Source: Chrysomallon squamiferum (lineage: Eukaryota > Mollusca > Gastropoda > Neomphalida > Peltospiridae). Taken from it: 62,000 nucleotides of DNA. The number at the start of each line of letters is the position of its first letter. The stretch's first letter is position 1. The notes below the pieces were generated by a model. It searched no databases, was not told where the DNA came from, and saw only the letters and a list, made by a program, of their open reading frames with translations. Both the position numbers and the translations under genes were made by a program. This document shows positions 1 through 14,355 of the stretch, piece after piece. The stretch is taken from assembly GCA_012295275.1 (NCBI GenBank), contig CM022665.1:25006946-25068945 (forward strand), given 5' to 3'.

Positions 1-1410
1 TTTTTTTTTTTTTTCGTTTTCTTTTTTTAAAATTCATTGTCTGGTTAAATGTTTTCCGACATCTTCCTCTGTGTCTGTGAGACAGACGTGTCATTTTCAA
101 TTTATACATTAGCCAGCATGTAATCAAGAACGGACATCAAAACTGGCGCGGAGCACGTACTGGGTTCCGAAGACATGGATAGGATATCAAAAGATATTTT
201 CAAAGCAACATGTTGATGTTGAAAATCTTTTAAGGTGATAACTCGTGATTCGGAATGTCAATTAGTTTCGTAGATAAAAAGGTTTTTCTGTCTCCGAAAA
301 CACATTTAACCAGCTGAAACGACCCAAAGCCCGAAAATACCGCTACACGTGTTGCTTCCTTCCTGCGAATCACGTTCTTCGAGTAAAGAGGACAATGCGA
401 TTGCCTGGCATGTTTCTGCACCGCTGTGTCATATTTTAGATCCTTTTCCATAAAGTAATTAATTATATTTCTTCTGATCCTTAGACCATAAACCATCGAG
501 ACCTTTGGTATCTGAATTTCATTATTATATTGCTAGAAAATACAGCTCGTTGAATATTTTGGCTGCAACATTAAGTCGATCGAACTAGAGAAACAAAAAT
601 TCTTTTATTTGGATACGAGAAGTTACGACGAAGAAATAAGCAGAGTTGATACAGTGTATGTAATATTCTGATTTTAGATTAATGTGTGCATAAAAGAATA
701 ACTGTACAAGTTTCGGAGAAATCTACCAAATACGTGACATTTATCAAGTGAAACATAAATTATATAAACTATCAGTAGTTATTTTTTCCTTTTCTTTTCT
801 AATTTTCTTTTGTTATTTGTTTTGTTATTTTTCTTTTATGAGGCTCGTACAACTATTATATATTATCACACTGCATACAAATTAATATTTCTCGTTTTAG
901 CGAATTATATCCAAACTAATGTTATCATTTACCAAAAAAATAATAATAATAAAAAATAAAAATAAAAAAAAATAATAATTATACAAATATTTTCTTCATA
1001 AAATATTTAGCCGCTGTTGTTTTGTTTGTATTTTTTCAGTTATTTACATTCTCCTATTAATACAGTATTAAGTATCCGAAACTGATTCTATCTTTCCTAC
1101 CGCACTTTTATCTATGTCAATCTTAAACCTCTAATTACATCAATTCTCTTATAACAAATACGATTACCATCTACTTTCCGTTGACTTTCGTTGTTTGCAT
1201 CTGCTGCTAGTATTTAAACAATTAATAAGCGATTACAAATTCGATATCAGCTGACTCATTTGCAAACTGACCTGCCTGTAAGAAATCTCAATCTGAGGAA
1301 ATTGTGTTGATCTAAAGTTAAATATGAATAACCAATTCTGACTCCAGTTAAATGAAGAAAAAAAAAAAAAAAAAAACCTCGTCAAACAACGGCTATTAAA
1401 CTTACGTGAC
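1..1410. other. AT-rich stretch without a supported gene
   Basis: It opens with a poly-T run and holds T- and A-rich tracts near 780-830 and 930-980. Short open frames exist but none has a recognisable domain or splice context. Confidence 0.5.
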
Positions 1411-1415
1411 ACTGT

Positions 1416-1700
1416 GGTTAAGGTTATACTGCGCAAGGTTAAGGTCCTATGACGCACAACTGCTCAAATTTAGGATTCGGTGGGTTGTTATCAAAACTGG
1501 GAAGGTTGGTGGTTAAGTTTATGTGGCACAAAGGTTAAGTATTACGATGCTAAGATACTACGGCTCAATTTTTAGCCACCATGGCTGCCGATTAAAATTG
1601 GGATGGTCGCTGGTTAAGGTTGTATGGCGCAAGGTTAAGGTTCTGAAGCTCATAATTAAGCCACTAAGGCTTACGGTAAAATTCGGAGAGTCAGATACTA
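1416..1700 (+). repeat. Diverged tandem repeat, about 98 bp unit, three copies
   Basis: GGTTAAG-type starts recur at 1416, 1511 and 1612, each followed by a TGGCRCAAGGTTAAG-like block about 20 bases on and by a CTCAATTTTTAG / CTCAAATTTAG-like block. The spacing is 95 and 101 bases. Confidence 0.7.
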
Positions 1701-1739
1701 TTCTTACGATTCAAGGCTTGTAAGTACTAGGAATTAATA

Positions 1740-3020
1740 TACATCGATCAGCACACACTGGGGTTTTCCTATCTGCTAGAAGCAAGTTATGCTTGTTACA
1801 CCGCACAACCTTTGATTAAATCAGGTCTTAGACAAACATTGTTGCACTGAGAACATGAAATTATTTGTATACTCAGAACAAGATGTTTGAGTCATTTATA
1901 AAACATTTCTTTAGTTAATCCAGAAACTGATAGCAGTAATAATGATAGGGCACTCATAGCTCTGTGTTAGAATCATGTCATATAATCCTTTAAATTCCAT
2001 TCGGGTCTTCACAGAGTGATAGGATTCCGCGAAATAATTAGAAACAAAAAATCTCAGTGTATTACTATGGAGAGTTATCTGTTTATATAGGCCAACGGTT
2101 TCTCGATACTTGAACAAATGTTTTAGTGGTACGGAAGTAGTAGAAATTCGGATACTACTGGTATAATCAGACAATTTCACATAAATAAAATTAATAATAA
2201 ATGTACAACAGCTGCTCATTGTAATAAAAACGGCATTATTCTGGACAGCGACAATCAGTCTACGTCAAACGAAAACATATAATGTCATATAGTCGTAATG
2301 CTGTGAAGTTCTCTGGTCATATTTAACAGAATGAAGCAGAAAAAACACAACCCCACCAAATATATATATATATATATAATTACTTACTAAACGTTTAACT
2401 CACTCATTTAAAAACTTTAACGAGAATCTTAAGAATGTTTTAACAGGGTTACTAGCAAATATACAAATTACTGTGATGAATTCATCTTACTTGAGATGGT
2501 CATGGTCTTGTAATTAGACTCAGTGGTCGTGTTTCCAGTGGCTAACTGATTAACATCATTGGCCGTTATCAGGATTACATCGATTCGCTTTGTGTTTCTT
2601 GCTTGGCAAAATGTCTAGAGAACGATTTTAATTTCCATTGATTTCAGCAGAGACCGTTCCACGGTCCACCAGGACTCCAATTAGTAAGTCAGTTAATTTA
2701 CATCTTAGTGTTTATGTGAATAACACTGCTTTACGTACAATGGACTGTATAATGGTTTTACTTACAACACCTAGGTACTTGAGATGTTGAAAGGAAAGGC
2801 GTAGACGCAGCGAAATGTTAATAAAATAATTTTCGTTTAGGGACAAAAAGTAGACCATAGAAATTTAGGTTCTAAGAAAATACAAAAGTAGACTGTAACC
2901 TAATGCTAAAAATAATTTCAAATTAGGCAAATGAATACAGCTCTTTTCCTCAACTGTGTATAATTAATAAAAAAAAAATAATATTATGCATTCAAAAATA
3001 TAAGCAAACTAACAAGTACC
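1740..3020. other. AT-rich stretch without a supported gene
   Basis: It holds a TA run at 2360-2378 and otherwise unremarkable sequence. A 102-codon minus frame (1911-2219) has no recognised features. Confidence 0.45.
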
Positions 3021-3024
3021 AAAG

Positions 3025-3310
<286 letters not shown>

Positions 3311-3439
3311 CTCTTTTTAAAATGAATAACGGCTGTAAATATTATGTAATTACCTCTTTACTTACACAATAGTTAATAGTTTAAAATCGTATCTTTTCGT
3401 GACATTTTCCGGAAACAAACAGGATGAATTCCCGAAGAA

Positions 3440-3540
3440 GATTTGTACACAGCTTTGTGACGTCAACAATGCTATGACGTCGTATTTTATTTATTAGCGC
3501 CATAGCGGATCTTTCCATATACCTGTTTACAAGGTAAGTT
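3440..3540 (+). promoter_or_regulatory. Promoter-like patch: two CRE sites before a splice-donor consensus
   Basis: A full CRE palindrome TGACGTCA lies at 3458-3465 and TGACGTCG at 3475-3482. They are followed by non-repetitive sequence and a perfect donor CAAG|GTAAGT at 3534. This could be a first non-coding exon of a plus-strand transcript, but no downstream coding exon is seen. Confidence 0.3.
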
Positions 3541-3794
3541 ACGTTTTGTTAAAGAAATATTAGTTTAATGAAAATAGAACATATTAATTCTATGTTTATT
3601 AAAGTTTGACATAATTATTTTAATTGTGAGGGTTTGCCGTTCTGAGATCTGTTTTTTACAGATTAATTACAAGGAACTTCGTTATCTTCCTAAACAATGG
3701 GAAATAACTCGATAGATTTGACTCTATTTACTATCACCACAAAAAGATGGCTTTCTATTTTGCTAAGTACGATACCTCTATCTGCGCCCTTATA

Positions 3795-5347
3795 AATTTA
3801 TACTTATTATTATTGTTATTATTTATTTCTTTATTTATTTCTTTATTTATTTTTCGTAATCTGAATTGTCATTAACAGTTCGAGTGCGTAATCAAATTAA
3901 TATGTAAGTATATATGGATGTGTTTATGTATATAATTATGTGAGTATGCATGAATGTTTGTACGTACGTGTACATATGAATTTATATGTGTTTGAATGTG
4001 TGTGTGTATATATGCACATACATACACAACATACATACATACATACACAGATACTTACACACATACACAAACACACATACACAAAGAGACATACACATAT
4101 TATAAGAAAGTGGAAATCCAACGGCGCCATTCAGTGTGAGTAATAATATTATATCTTCTGCACCTTCTTATAAACACTTTCTTAATGTGTTACTAGCGAG
4201 AAGGCTATAGCTCTGCGTGTGCACTGAACAGGCTTGATCCTACGACTTATCATTTGAAGAAGCCTCATAATTTTATAAACCAGAACGATCTCCTTTCTCA
4301 TATCCGTATGGTCTTTAATTATAAGAATGATGTCATCTAAGTATTTATTGAAACTGTGTTGGCTGTATCGTCAAATGAAACATTTTTGTATTCAGTATCA
4401 TCTTTAAGAATCACTGTTTTAACATCGTAGGTGAAAAAGAATTGTATTACTTTCATTCTTTTAAAAAAGGTGTAGTTGGGAAATATTGTTTTTACAATGG
4501 CGCAGACATAATAACATAATATCCATACGTATAACAGAGCTCTCAGTTTGAATCTTCTGAGCAAGTCTACAGACTTGATGATCACAAATGAAGTTACCAA
4601 AATATAAACAAACTTACTAAGTTCCTCAACAGCCATTTTGATCAACAGTCACGTCTTTCTTAGAATTTGGACAAAGGGCGCTAACTCCACATAATCGGAG
4701 GATTACTTCAGGAATGACAGCGTGTTGTCTTTGAAAACATTTCTTCGTATTTCTTATTTCTCTACAGAGATAATAGCTGAATTTAATATCGTCTTTGGAA
4801 AGCTTCTTTGCCATTTATATATAATTCAATAACGAGAAAATATATGACAGAAAATAAGTATTTATTTCATTAATAGGTTTATGCACCGAAGTGGCCTAAT
4901 TACCGCCCCAAAGAAGGAGTTATGATTATCTCCCAAGATTTTATTTATGTTGTTGTCGCTGAAATTTTCATTTCGTTATGTGTATACATGTATGTGTATT
5001 TATATATATGTGTGTGTGTGTGTATGTATATATGTATTTTCATACGTATGTATGTGTGTATGTGTGTATATATTTATGTATGTATGTATGTATACGTATA
5101 TATTTATGTATGTGTATATGAGTGTATAAGCGTGCATATAATATAAGTGTGAATGTGTCTGTGTATGAGTGTCTTGTACGTGTGTATGTGTAAACCTGTA
5201 TATGAGTGCATGTGAGAATGTATATTCATTTTCCCACCATGTTGTAGATAATCTTCTCGTGACGATAGTCATAGTAGCAACATTAATTATTGCTGTTGTG
5301 GTAGCAGTAGTTGCTGTTGGAGTAGTTCTTGTTGCATTAATAGTATC

Positions 5348-5399
<52 letters not shown>

Positions 5400-5480
5400 G
5401 CAGCAACAACGGCAACAACAACAATACAAAATGTCGTCGTTACCATTCTAGACAAAACAGTTTAATATAACAATGGGCAA
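3795..5480. repeat. Repeat-rich stretch: TTTA, TG/CATA, TATG and AAT arrays
   Basis: TTTA-type repeats (3800-3855), a TG-rich then CA-rich pair (3925-4100), a TATG/TG tract (4978-5220) and an AAT array (5348-5397) flanked by GTA- and AAC-type repeats. Between 4140 and 4900 is non-repetitive AT-rich DNA with two short minus-strand frames of unknown status (4337-4645, 4626-4814). Confidence 0.8.
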
Positions 5481-8460
5481 TAGTACTTGCTGAAGCATAT
5501 CTCCTCTATCAAATTTATTCAGCAACTGATCGTCAATATAATAATCGTATCTCTTTATCCACGATTCCAAGTAGAACACTTACAACTTTTAATCATTATC
5601 ATGTTAAGCATGTAGCTATTACTCGCTGCAGGATCACGATCTTTCATATACACAATTACACGATTCCATGATAGCTATGAAACACTCAGCACGTGTACAG
5701 CAATAGAGCATGTGCTGGAGTATAATACAAACATTTGTTATCTTAAACAATATCTACAGTTTCTTTGGAAACAGATATTAATCTCGATGTCCGAAGCCAC
5801 GGACTTTTCTAATCGGGATCGTTATATTCATAGAGGAAGAAAGAAAAGATAACAAAAAAAACAAAACAATATCTCTTTTGGGATACGAGCGGCGAAACTA
5901 GTTCCATGCATCGGTTTATGGTCATGGTGAGAATTTAATATCGATCAAACACTCCGATCTGAGCCGCGCTCATTTAGTCAGCCATCTGCAACTGTGCGCG
6001 GCAATAAAGCAATAAAAGTGACAACTGGTTGTGAATTTGAATTTTGTATGGGGAGGGGTTTAATATTTCTTTACCTCTTGCTTTCGGTATGTCAGTCCAA
6101 TCAAATTAATCAACACGGTGCTATTGGGAGGATATTGAATTTTGCTCCCGGGTCAGAATTAATCAACTTTTGGCTAACTTTATTGACTCGAAACGTTAAA
6201 AGGAAATGTACTGAGATGTAGAAATATTTTTTCTTTTCTTTTCTTTTTTTTTTTTCTTCTCTGTTTTCAATCTGTTTGACACTTGTTGCATATTCTGCAG
6301 TTTTTGATAGCTCTCGTTACAATAGTCATCAGACTACAGTCTTTGCTTGGAAGATTAGTTTTTGTGTTTTATCTATATATCATGTCAGTACTTTGTGAGT
6401 GCATGTGTTTTTCTCCATTTGTCATTACTCTCAGGATGAATTTATGCATATTTGTGAGTGTATATATGTATGTGTGTATAAATATGTGTGTATATGTGTG
6501 TGTGTGTGGGTGGGTGTGCGTATGCGTGTTTGTATGAACATAGGTATCCATGCATACAAATAAAATAAACATACGTGCACTCACACGTAAACACTTTTCC
6601 ATAGGACAGAACTTAGCAAACGTTTCAAACTAACTTATGCCACAACCATTTTACAACCTGATGCAAGTATAAAATCAAAATACACGTTGGAAATGTTTAG
6701 ATTGAGTTAAACCTGCAGTGAAATTACTCACACGCGACTAGTGTTAATCTCTTCACGTCTACTATAGATTTTATAACGAGTCATGCTGTTTTGCTGTAGC
6801 GAGTGATTACTTCATTGAAACTCTGCCTCTTTTAGTCTGGGCTATTGCTCTATTGACAGATGGCGCAGCGCTATTGTATTTCCGGTTGATCGTTACTCCA
6901 AATTCTGATGATTTATTTGAAAGAACGTCTTGGTTGCCATTTACGTATAAAGTTTGTTTGGAGAGTTGAGAATCAAAAAAATAAAGTGTAAGAAAAAAAA
7001 TATCTTGGAACCAAAGTTTTCAACATTTGGGAATTTATTGACGAAAACAATTTAGCAAAGATGATGCAATTAAGACGTAATATGTAAATTTTGAAGTTTA
7101 TATCTGTTGTCTTTTGTAAGAGGTTTCACGAGGGGAAATAATCCTGAATTATGACGTGTAACAGCTTCCCTCCTAATTCGTTAAGATCGGTGAAAAAAGA
7201 AAATGTTTTGCAAACATATGAAAAGGACAGAATAATTTTTTTCGCTACGTATTTAACAAGCTATCTAGTGTATACATACAATAACTGTTGTTGTTTTTTT
7301 CGACATTTTTAAGTTGAATGGTTGTGAAGTCCTGGAACTAATGATATGGGGTTTATTTATCAGTTTTGAAGATTTACTGAAATAAAAAAAAATTCAAAAT
7401 GATCAATCAAAATTGCGATATAAATAATATTTTATTTACTGAATTTTATCGTACGTTAAATTGTTTATTTTACTGTACATTTAACTAACATTTTAGATAC
7501 ACGTGATGTCTGTGCTAATCAGCTGGCTCTGTGCCTGGTTACATTTACTGTGATTTGTATGTGAGTGTTAATTTTCTTCAGCGAGGCGCTCTGACGCTAG
7601 TGATGGGAAAATATTACTTTGTAAAAGAAGGAAGACACGCATATCAGTCAATAAAAAAGGACACCCCGATGCTCCAGTTGGCGCTTATTACTGGTTCCAT
7701 GCCCTGTTCACTTGAAGAATGGCCGGTATAAATTGGGTTGCCGTGACGTGGCAATCTCTCTCAATGCCGCCTCAAGAACCGCCATATTAACATGACTGCC
7801 ACACTTGATGGCATCATCGACACTATTTGCACAACAAACACGATTCAGCAGCGCGACGTGGACGCCTTCTCTTGTCCACTGATGCTCAGCTGTCGAGTAA
7901 ATGGGCTTCGTCGCCGAAATGACGATTGGTTCGATTCATTGAGAAGCGGCCGAGATCAAGTACCGCAGATTTGTCAGCGGATTTGAAGCTATTTGTCGAC
8001 GACTGACGATGTCCAATCAACCGTTTTCTCTCCGCATTTCACTCTGTGTGTATTCTTGAACGCCGCGTGTGTAATTAAGACTTTTCTTTTTCATTTTTTT
8101 TTTTTTTATTCTTCTTTCCTTTTTTTATTTTTTATAGTTATGTCTCTTATTTTTCAAAATGATGGCATTGCTGACATCGATAAACTAACAAATAAATGCG
8201 CATCATTTAATCCGGTAGTTTTTCATCGCGATTTTATGATGTGGTTTGGGTTTACTCAGGGTCCGAGTGAATTTTCTCTCAAAATCAATATAGTCTTTTT
8301 TATATATATATTTCTCAAACATTGTAATATTTGTCTACAACACGATGATTGACTATTCTACATTACAAGTTTGATTGTTCTGTAAATGGGTATTTAACAG
8401 TCTTTGCTCCCTGCCAGCCTCTCTCTTTTTTACTCTGTTTCCCTCCCTTTCTCTGCATCC
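5480..8460. other. Mostly unique non-coding DNA
   Basis: It contains a TG/TATG tract with a CA-type counterpart (6440-6600) and a CpG-containing balanced patch (7500-8050). No domain, exon pair or mobile-element ends are recognised. Confidence 0.4.
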
Positions 8461-8464
8461 GTAT

Positions 8465-8717
8465 GTCTGTATGTGTATATACGCACATACATACATACAT
8501 ACATTCATCTATACACATATACACATACTCACAAACATGCATCTGTATATACACATAAATACTTTTCTTTCTTTCTCTGTGTGTCTATCTATCTATCTAA
8601 ATATCTATCTATCTATTTATCTATATACATATATATATATATAGACAGATAGATATAGATATTTAATACAGTGTATGTATAATTATATGCACTTCTCTCT
8701 GTCTCATTGTGTCAATT

Positions 8718-8799
<82 letters not shown>
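8465..8799. repeat. CATA, CTAT/GATA and CT arrays
   Basis: CATA repeats (8465-8535), CTAT repeats running into TA and then inverted ATAG repeats (8580-8660), and a CT array (8719-8799). Confidence 0.95.
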
Positions 8800-8803
<4 letters not shown>

Positions 8804-10121
8804 GTTTTTCGCTAGTTCTCCTTCCATTTGCCTTTACCAAAGAAATGAGGTTATTGACAAATGAAATCAATTACCTGCCACTGTTTTTTACGTTCCTTTG
8901 CAAAACAATTCCGTAGCAATATCTTAGCTGTATAGACACATTTAATTACAGAATATTCATGAACGCATGGTGAACCCGTAAGAACAAACCACATTTAATT
9001 TCAATGTTGTACGAATCTATTCTGCAATGAAAAACGTCAACCTTATTAGCGTTCTTATTATTTAATGTCGGATGAAAATGGTTAACTCCGGTTTAATTCA
9101 TTTACAAACAGTTCTCGAAAGGTACTTCTAGTCATATTTCAAACAGTTTCAATGTCTCTGCGCAAATTGCAATTAAAATACGGAAACAAGAAAATACTTA
9201 AGTACTTACAGAACTGCGATTTCACGGCAAAGAATATCATTAAGAAGTTTAAAATCTACGTTTTCACCGCAGTCAGTTTAACGAATGAATGATTTATCTG
9301 TAATTCTGATTGTGTTTCTATGCTCACAGACATTTTTTTTCTTCTTTCTTTCTTCATTTGTAAAACTATTTTTTTTTATTCAGTTTAGATGAATGTTTTT
9401 TTCCTTTTATCTGTCTTTCGTTTAAGACACAAAACGTATAATGAGAAATATCAAAGTATCATAGAATATAATAAAGTATTAATGAAAGTCTGCATTATAT
9501 ATACACGCACACACACACGCATGCATTGTTTTTTATATTTTTTACTTTTATATTATTATTATCATTATCGTAATCATCATCAACATTATTACCACAATAA
9601 TGATAATTATAATTATTATTACAGTCATCATCATTATCATCATAATTATTGCTGTTGTTATTTTCTTGTATCTGCTGTTAATACAGATTCGAATTCTTAC
9701 AATCTAGAAATTCCCTTCAAGTTTCTTGAATACTTGAAAAAAAAAAAAAAAAAAAAAAAGTCTCTCGAAATCAATTTTTATTCACCGAAGAAAAAAACTA
9801 TATATTTTTTATATGGCTTTATCCTAGAATTTTCATCTGGTGATTAAAACAGCAATCTGTAGAAATACATATCGGGGACATATCGTGCATTGTACCAAGC
9901 GTTTTATGTGCTTTAAATATGCCATTCTGAACCCCAAAAAAAGATAAATGAATCTAATGCATATTCATAAAATCTTTTATAACGTTCTTGAATTTTTAGA
10001 ACAACCACTAAAATGAATATATCTTGATAGCCAGAGATTATATCTTTAAAAGATTTAAGAAAAAAATCACGGAAGTTATATATATATATGTATATTCTTG
10101 TGTTTGTACTTGTATTTTAGT

Positions 10122-10245
<124 letters not shown>

Positions 10246-10878
10246 CTTTTTATTTCTTTGTCGTACTACTACGAAAGTTTCTCATTTTGTGTATGTTTTT
10301 CATTTTAGCTCCCAACGCAAAGACTGAACGTAAAATTACAACAAAGAAGAAATAGAATATAAAAATATACAGCGGAACAGAGACCTCGTCTTTTGTTTCT
10401 TGAATAAAAAATAAAAAAAATTCATACCTCTAACTTTGATCAGTAACTGACGTATCTTAATTATACAGTCGATAACAAATACATATGTCATTATGATTAA
10501 CTGTTAACACGCTCCCGTCTAACTCGTGGCCAATTCCGGTAACCAAAGATTGATATATGATCTTGACGGAGCGATACCATTTAGTCAATATAGGTTTCAG
10601 GCTAGACAAGGTGCTATTAAATAGTCTATCAAAACTGCTTCAAATCTGTCAGAAGACGAGACTGCTTTGTACTAAATAGCGTTTCCATAATATCTGGCCA
10701 GCGTATATAACAGGGGCTTTAATATTCGATGTATTACCCAAGTCATAACTACAAAATATGAGATTAACAGCGGCAAATGACTGCACTCTCCTGTTAAGAA
10801 TACAAGAGGTCTTATTTGTTATTTTGATTTATCTCTTTACTTTTTTTTGTATGTGAGCATATAAACAATACTCTTTGT

Positions 10879-11130
10879 ATGTATTTTATGTATGTATGTA
10901 CTATTACTATTACCATCATGTTTGTTTGTAGGTATGTGTGTAGGCTTGTAGGTATGTATGTATGTATGTATGTATGTATGTATGTATGTATGTATGTATG
11001 TATGTATGTATGTATGTATTCATGTATGTCTGTCATTATATATGTATATAAAATCTGTATGTATGTATCTGATTATATATATTTATGTGCTTGTATGAGT
11101 GTTTCTATGTATGTATGTGTGTATGTATAC
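10879..11130. repeat. TATG array
   Basis: The core of near-perfect TATG units runs from about 10952 to 11020, with degenerate flanks on both sides. Confidence 0.93.
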
Positions 11131-12851
11131 AGGCTGTGTGAAGCATGCGTTTGTATGTGTGTGTCTTTTCAGGAATATACTCGTGCAGTTTTTATTGTCG
11201 TTTTTGCTTTGTTTATTTTTGTGTGGAGACTCTTTGATTTTTACTTTTATAATAGTTGTAACTGTTGTAAGATGTTCATAACGAGGTGTTTTATGTTTTA
11301 AACAATGTTGTTTCATTAAATACATGTAATATGTACGGAAATAACTTGGATGAATTTTATGTTTTTCATTAAGTTTTATTTCAGCTGTTTCTCTCTCGGT
11401 GTGAAAATATAATAATGTAAACAACAAACAACAAAGACCGATATTTTAAATACAAATATTTATTTTCAATTTCAAATAAACACGTAATAATTGTAAAGGA
11501 AAACCGTTTAGTTGTACTACAAGCTAAGACATCTAATAGAAGTCATTTTGTAAAATTTCAAAGTTTAACTTAGAAAACTGAAAATTAAGCATATGATTTT
11601 AAGTAAAAATTCAGAAACGAATATCTAAAATGTACAACACTAGCAGCAACTTTCATAAACTTTTAATGTTATAACTTTGCCTAATGTTTCATATATATTT
11701 TACTTTAATGATATTATATGAGTTCAGTAATATTGCTTGCTTGTTATATTTTTTCCATTAATAAGCAGAGCTATTTATTTATGAAGAATAATAATATTCT
11801 TGGGTTTAATATGTAAAATGAACCTTCAGCTTATGTCACTTTTAGCTCAACTTGATTTGATAAACGTCACAAACGCTTTTAATTATTTTAGATTTTAAGA
11901 AGCATAAGCTCAGTGGTATATAGCTGGTGTATTTCGGTGAGATACATTACAAAGACTGAAGTAAACACATACATACGTCAAGGATTGTCGGTGAAACTAT
12001 TATATTATGAAGCAGATATTTGAAATTCAGTTATTACAGAATCAAATTAAACCAACCCATTTTCGGTTATCTTCTGCATTCTTCGGTAATCTCTGAATGT
12101 ATTTCTAGCCTGTTTTGCGAGCAGTGTAAGCCTGGAAACAGTACTGAAGAAATTATATATCGTATTCGTGGCTACAGTTTCTGTATTCTCTACCATTTAA
12201 TGACGCCGAGATTAATTTGAAACTGATCTGAATTAAAGTGAAAGTTCTTTGTATTATCAGTTTTGTATAACCAACTCTCGAAGTAATTGTCTGTTTTTAA
12301 AATTCCAGTACCTAAAATAACAAACAGCATTTTATAAACGTTGTCAAGTTATTATAATTATGCTTCATAGAAGTCCTCTTCTTTCTCTTTCTGTCGGTTT
12401 CTTTGTCGCCTGTAACAACATGATAGTAATAGTAATAGAAAAAAGACAACAAAAAACACCTCCAACCTTTGTCAACTGAAAATTCGATTTAAATATGTTT
12501 GATGATTATTTTTTATTGCCCAGTTTTGATCATCGTTGTTGGGAAGGAAATAATAACTGAAATGTTAACAATAATACTGATACAGTAATGAATACCTTTA
12601 ATAAGACGCGACTACATTTTAAATACACAAACTAACGGTCAGAATTATTAGTGTTAAAATTTAATGAAGACTCAAGCTAGCCAGTCATAACAAACACTTT
12701 ACCTCAAGTGAACATTTACCTAACCTGAAAACAAAAAAATGGCACAAGTTAAGCTAGAGTGAAAAATTAATAAAATTTAGAAGCTGGATATTTGTTTTTA
12801 TTTATTTATTTTTTTACATTTCTTTCAATGCTAAAACTACTTTATTTCTTC

Positions 12852-12906
<55 letters not shown>

Positions 12907-14200
12907 TCAATTACAAAGAATGAAAACAAAACAACTACAGGTGTAGCAAAAGAAAACACAAACTGCTTCGTGAAGATATGATCGTTCCATGACAACAACA
13001 AAAACAAAATCGTTATATGTCTTCAGAAAATGGTGCAATATTAAAACCGTACACAACTGAGAGACTGAACGCAGCACCATGGCGAGTCCCGGAATAGTAA
13101 AGAACTTAATGTGAAGAGATTAATCGTTTTGTTATTGTGTTTTGTGCTTTCTGTCTCCTCCGTTCAGAATAAAACCACTTGAGATGATAAAGAAGTGAAC
13201 TGCTCGCTTTCTGCAGTCTTTTTACTCCAACATTTTAGAATTCCAGTTTACGCACTGTGATAACCATCAGTTTTTTGTCTGACAATAGCAGGAATCTTTC
13301 TAGCATTAAGTCTGACTGGTCTTTCATCCATTTGTGATATTATTATTTAGTCAAAATAGCCTTTGAACGCTTTCTTGAATAGTGATACAAGCATAACTCT
13401 TTTTAAAGATTTTAATCTGCATGGTTCTTACATTCATAATTCTGTACTCCCTGGTTGTTGTTGTTTTTTTTCTTTTTTTCACCTTGATTCACTATGTCAG
13501 AATATTCATCCATTGTATTCATTCGACAACATAACGTATGATAATCAGTAAGATTATTTATGACCACAAAGGGAATTACGCAAACTGAACAGTTCAAATT
13601 AATCTCATTCTTCTTTACTCACCTTTCATCATAATACTCACAAAAAAAAAATACCATGCATTGAATACTGAGAATACTGAGTAAGTATTGCACCCACGTG
13701 AAAGAAAAAATAAATAAATAAACGACAACAAAACAAACAACCTAAAAAACAAGAAGAAACAAGAAACAAACAAGAAAATGTGTTATTGTTTACACATTCG
13801 CTACTTCATGGAATATTTATGAAATGTTCGTGATGATTTTTTTGTATTTTCGAAGCCCATCATGTACAGAATCTGGCATCAACCATGCATTCACTTCATT
13901 TCTTCAAGAATATAAATCAATATGATTTTTTAAAGACACAATTTCTATAGATTTCTATAGCAAGAATGAAAACTGAATTTTCTTCATATTAGCACACACA
14001 GGTGGTTCTTATTGATGGTAGTAGGTAAGACAAACAGTAACGTGTGTATATTGTATTGTTCAGCAATTAGTATGAAATGTCAGATATTTTCGGATACTTG
14101 TACCGAATAGCAGAAAGAAAAACACACTCATTAGAACATGCATTTGAGATATAACAGCGAACACGACAAAAGATGATAGGTATATACTTCACTACGAAGA

Positions 14201-14355
14201 CCCAAACAGGTCCACTGTCCCGAAATAGAGTCCAGGTCCCAAATTTGATTGAGTATCCCCATAGAGGATTAACTATTCCCAGACAGGGTTCATGTATTCC
14301 TAACAGGAATATGAGTTTTCTGATTAGATTTAGTTTTCTCAAACAGCGCTCAATG
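14201..14355. repeat. Degenerate 18-22 bp tandem repeat
   Basis: Seven blocks begin TTCC, TCCC or TTCT near 14216, 14234, 14252, 14274, 14295, 14316 and 14332, several followed by an AACAG/GACAGG-like word and a TTCATG/CAATG-like word. Confidence 0.5.

Noticed and set aside
230-496. 88-codon minus frame
   Set aside because: No family resemblance and no splice context; length is within chance.
4626-4814. 62-codon minus frame with a good Met context, and the overlapping 4337-4645 frame
   Set aside because: No recognised domain, no splice partner and no convincing codon signature; left as frames of unknown status.
7531-7986. Two plus-strand frames in the CpG-containing patch
   Set aside because: No motif recognised on either strand; reported only as an odd composition patch.
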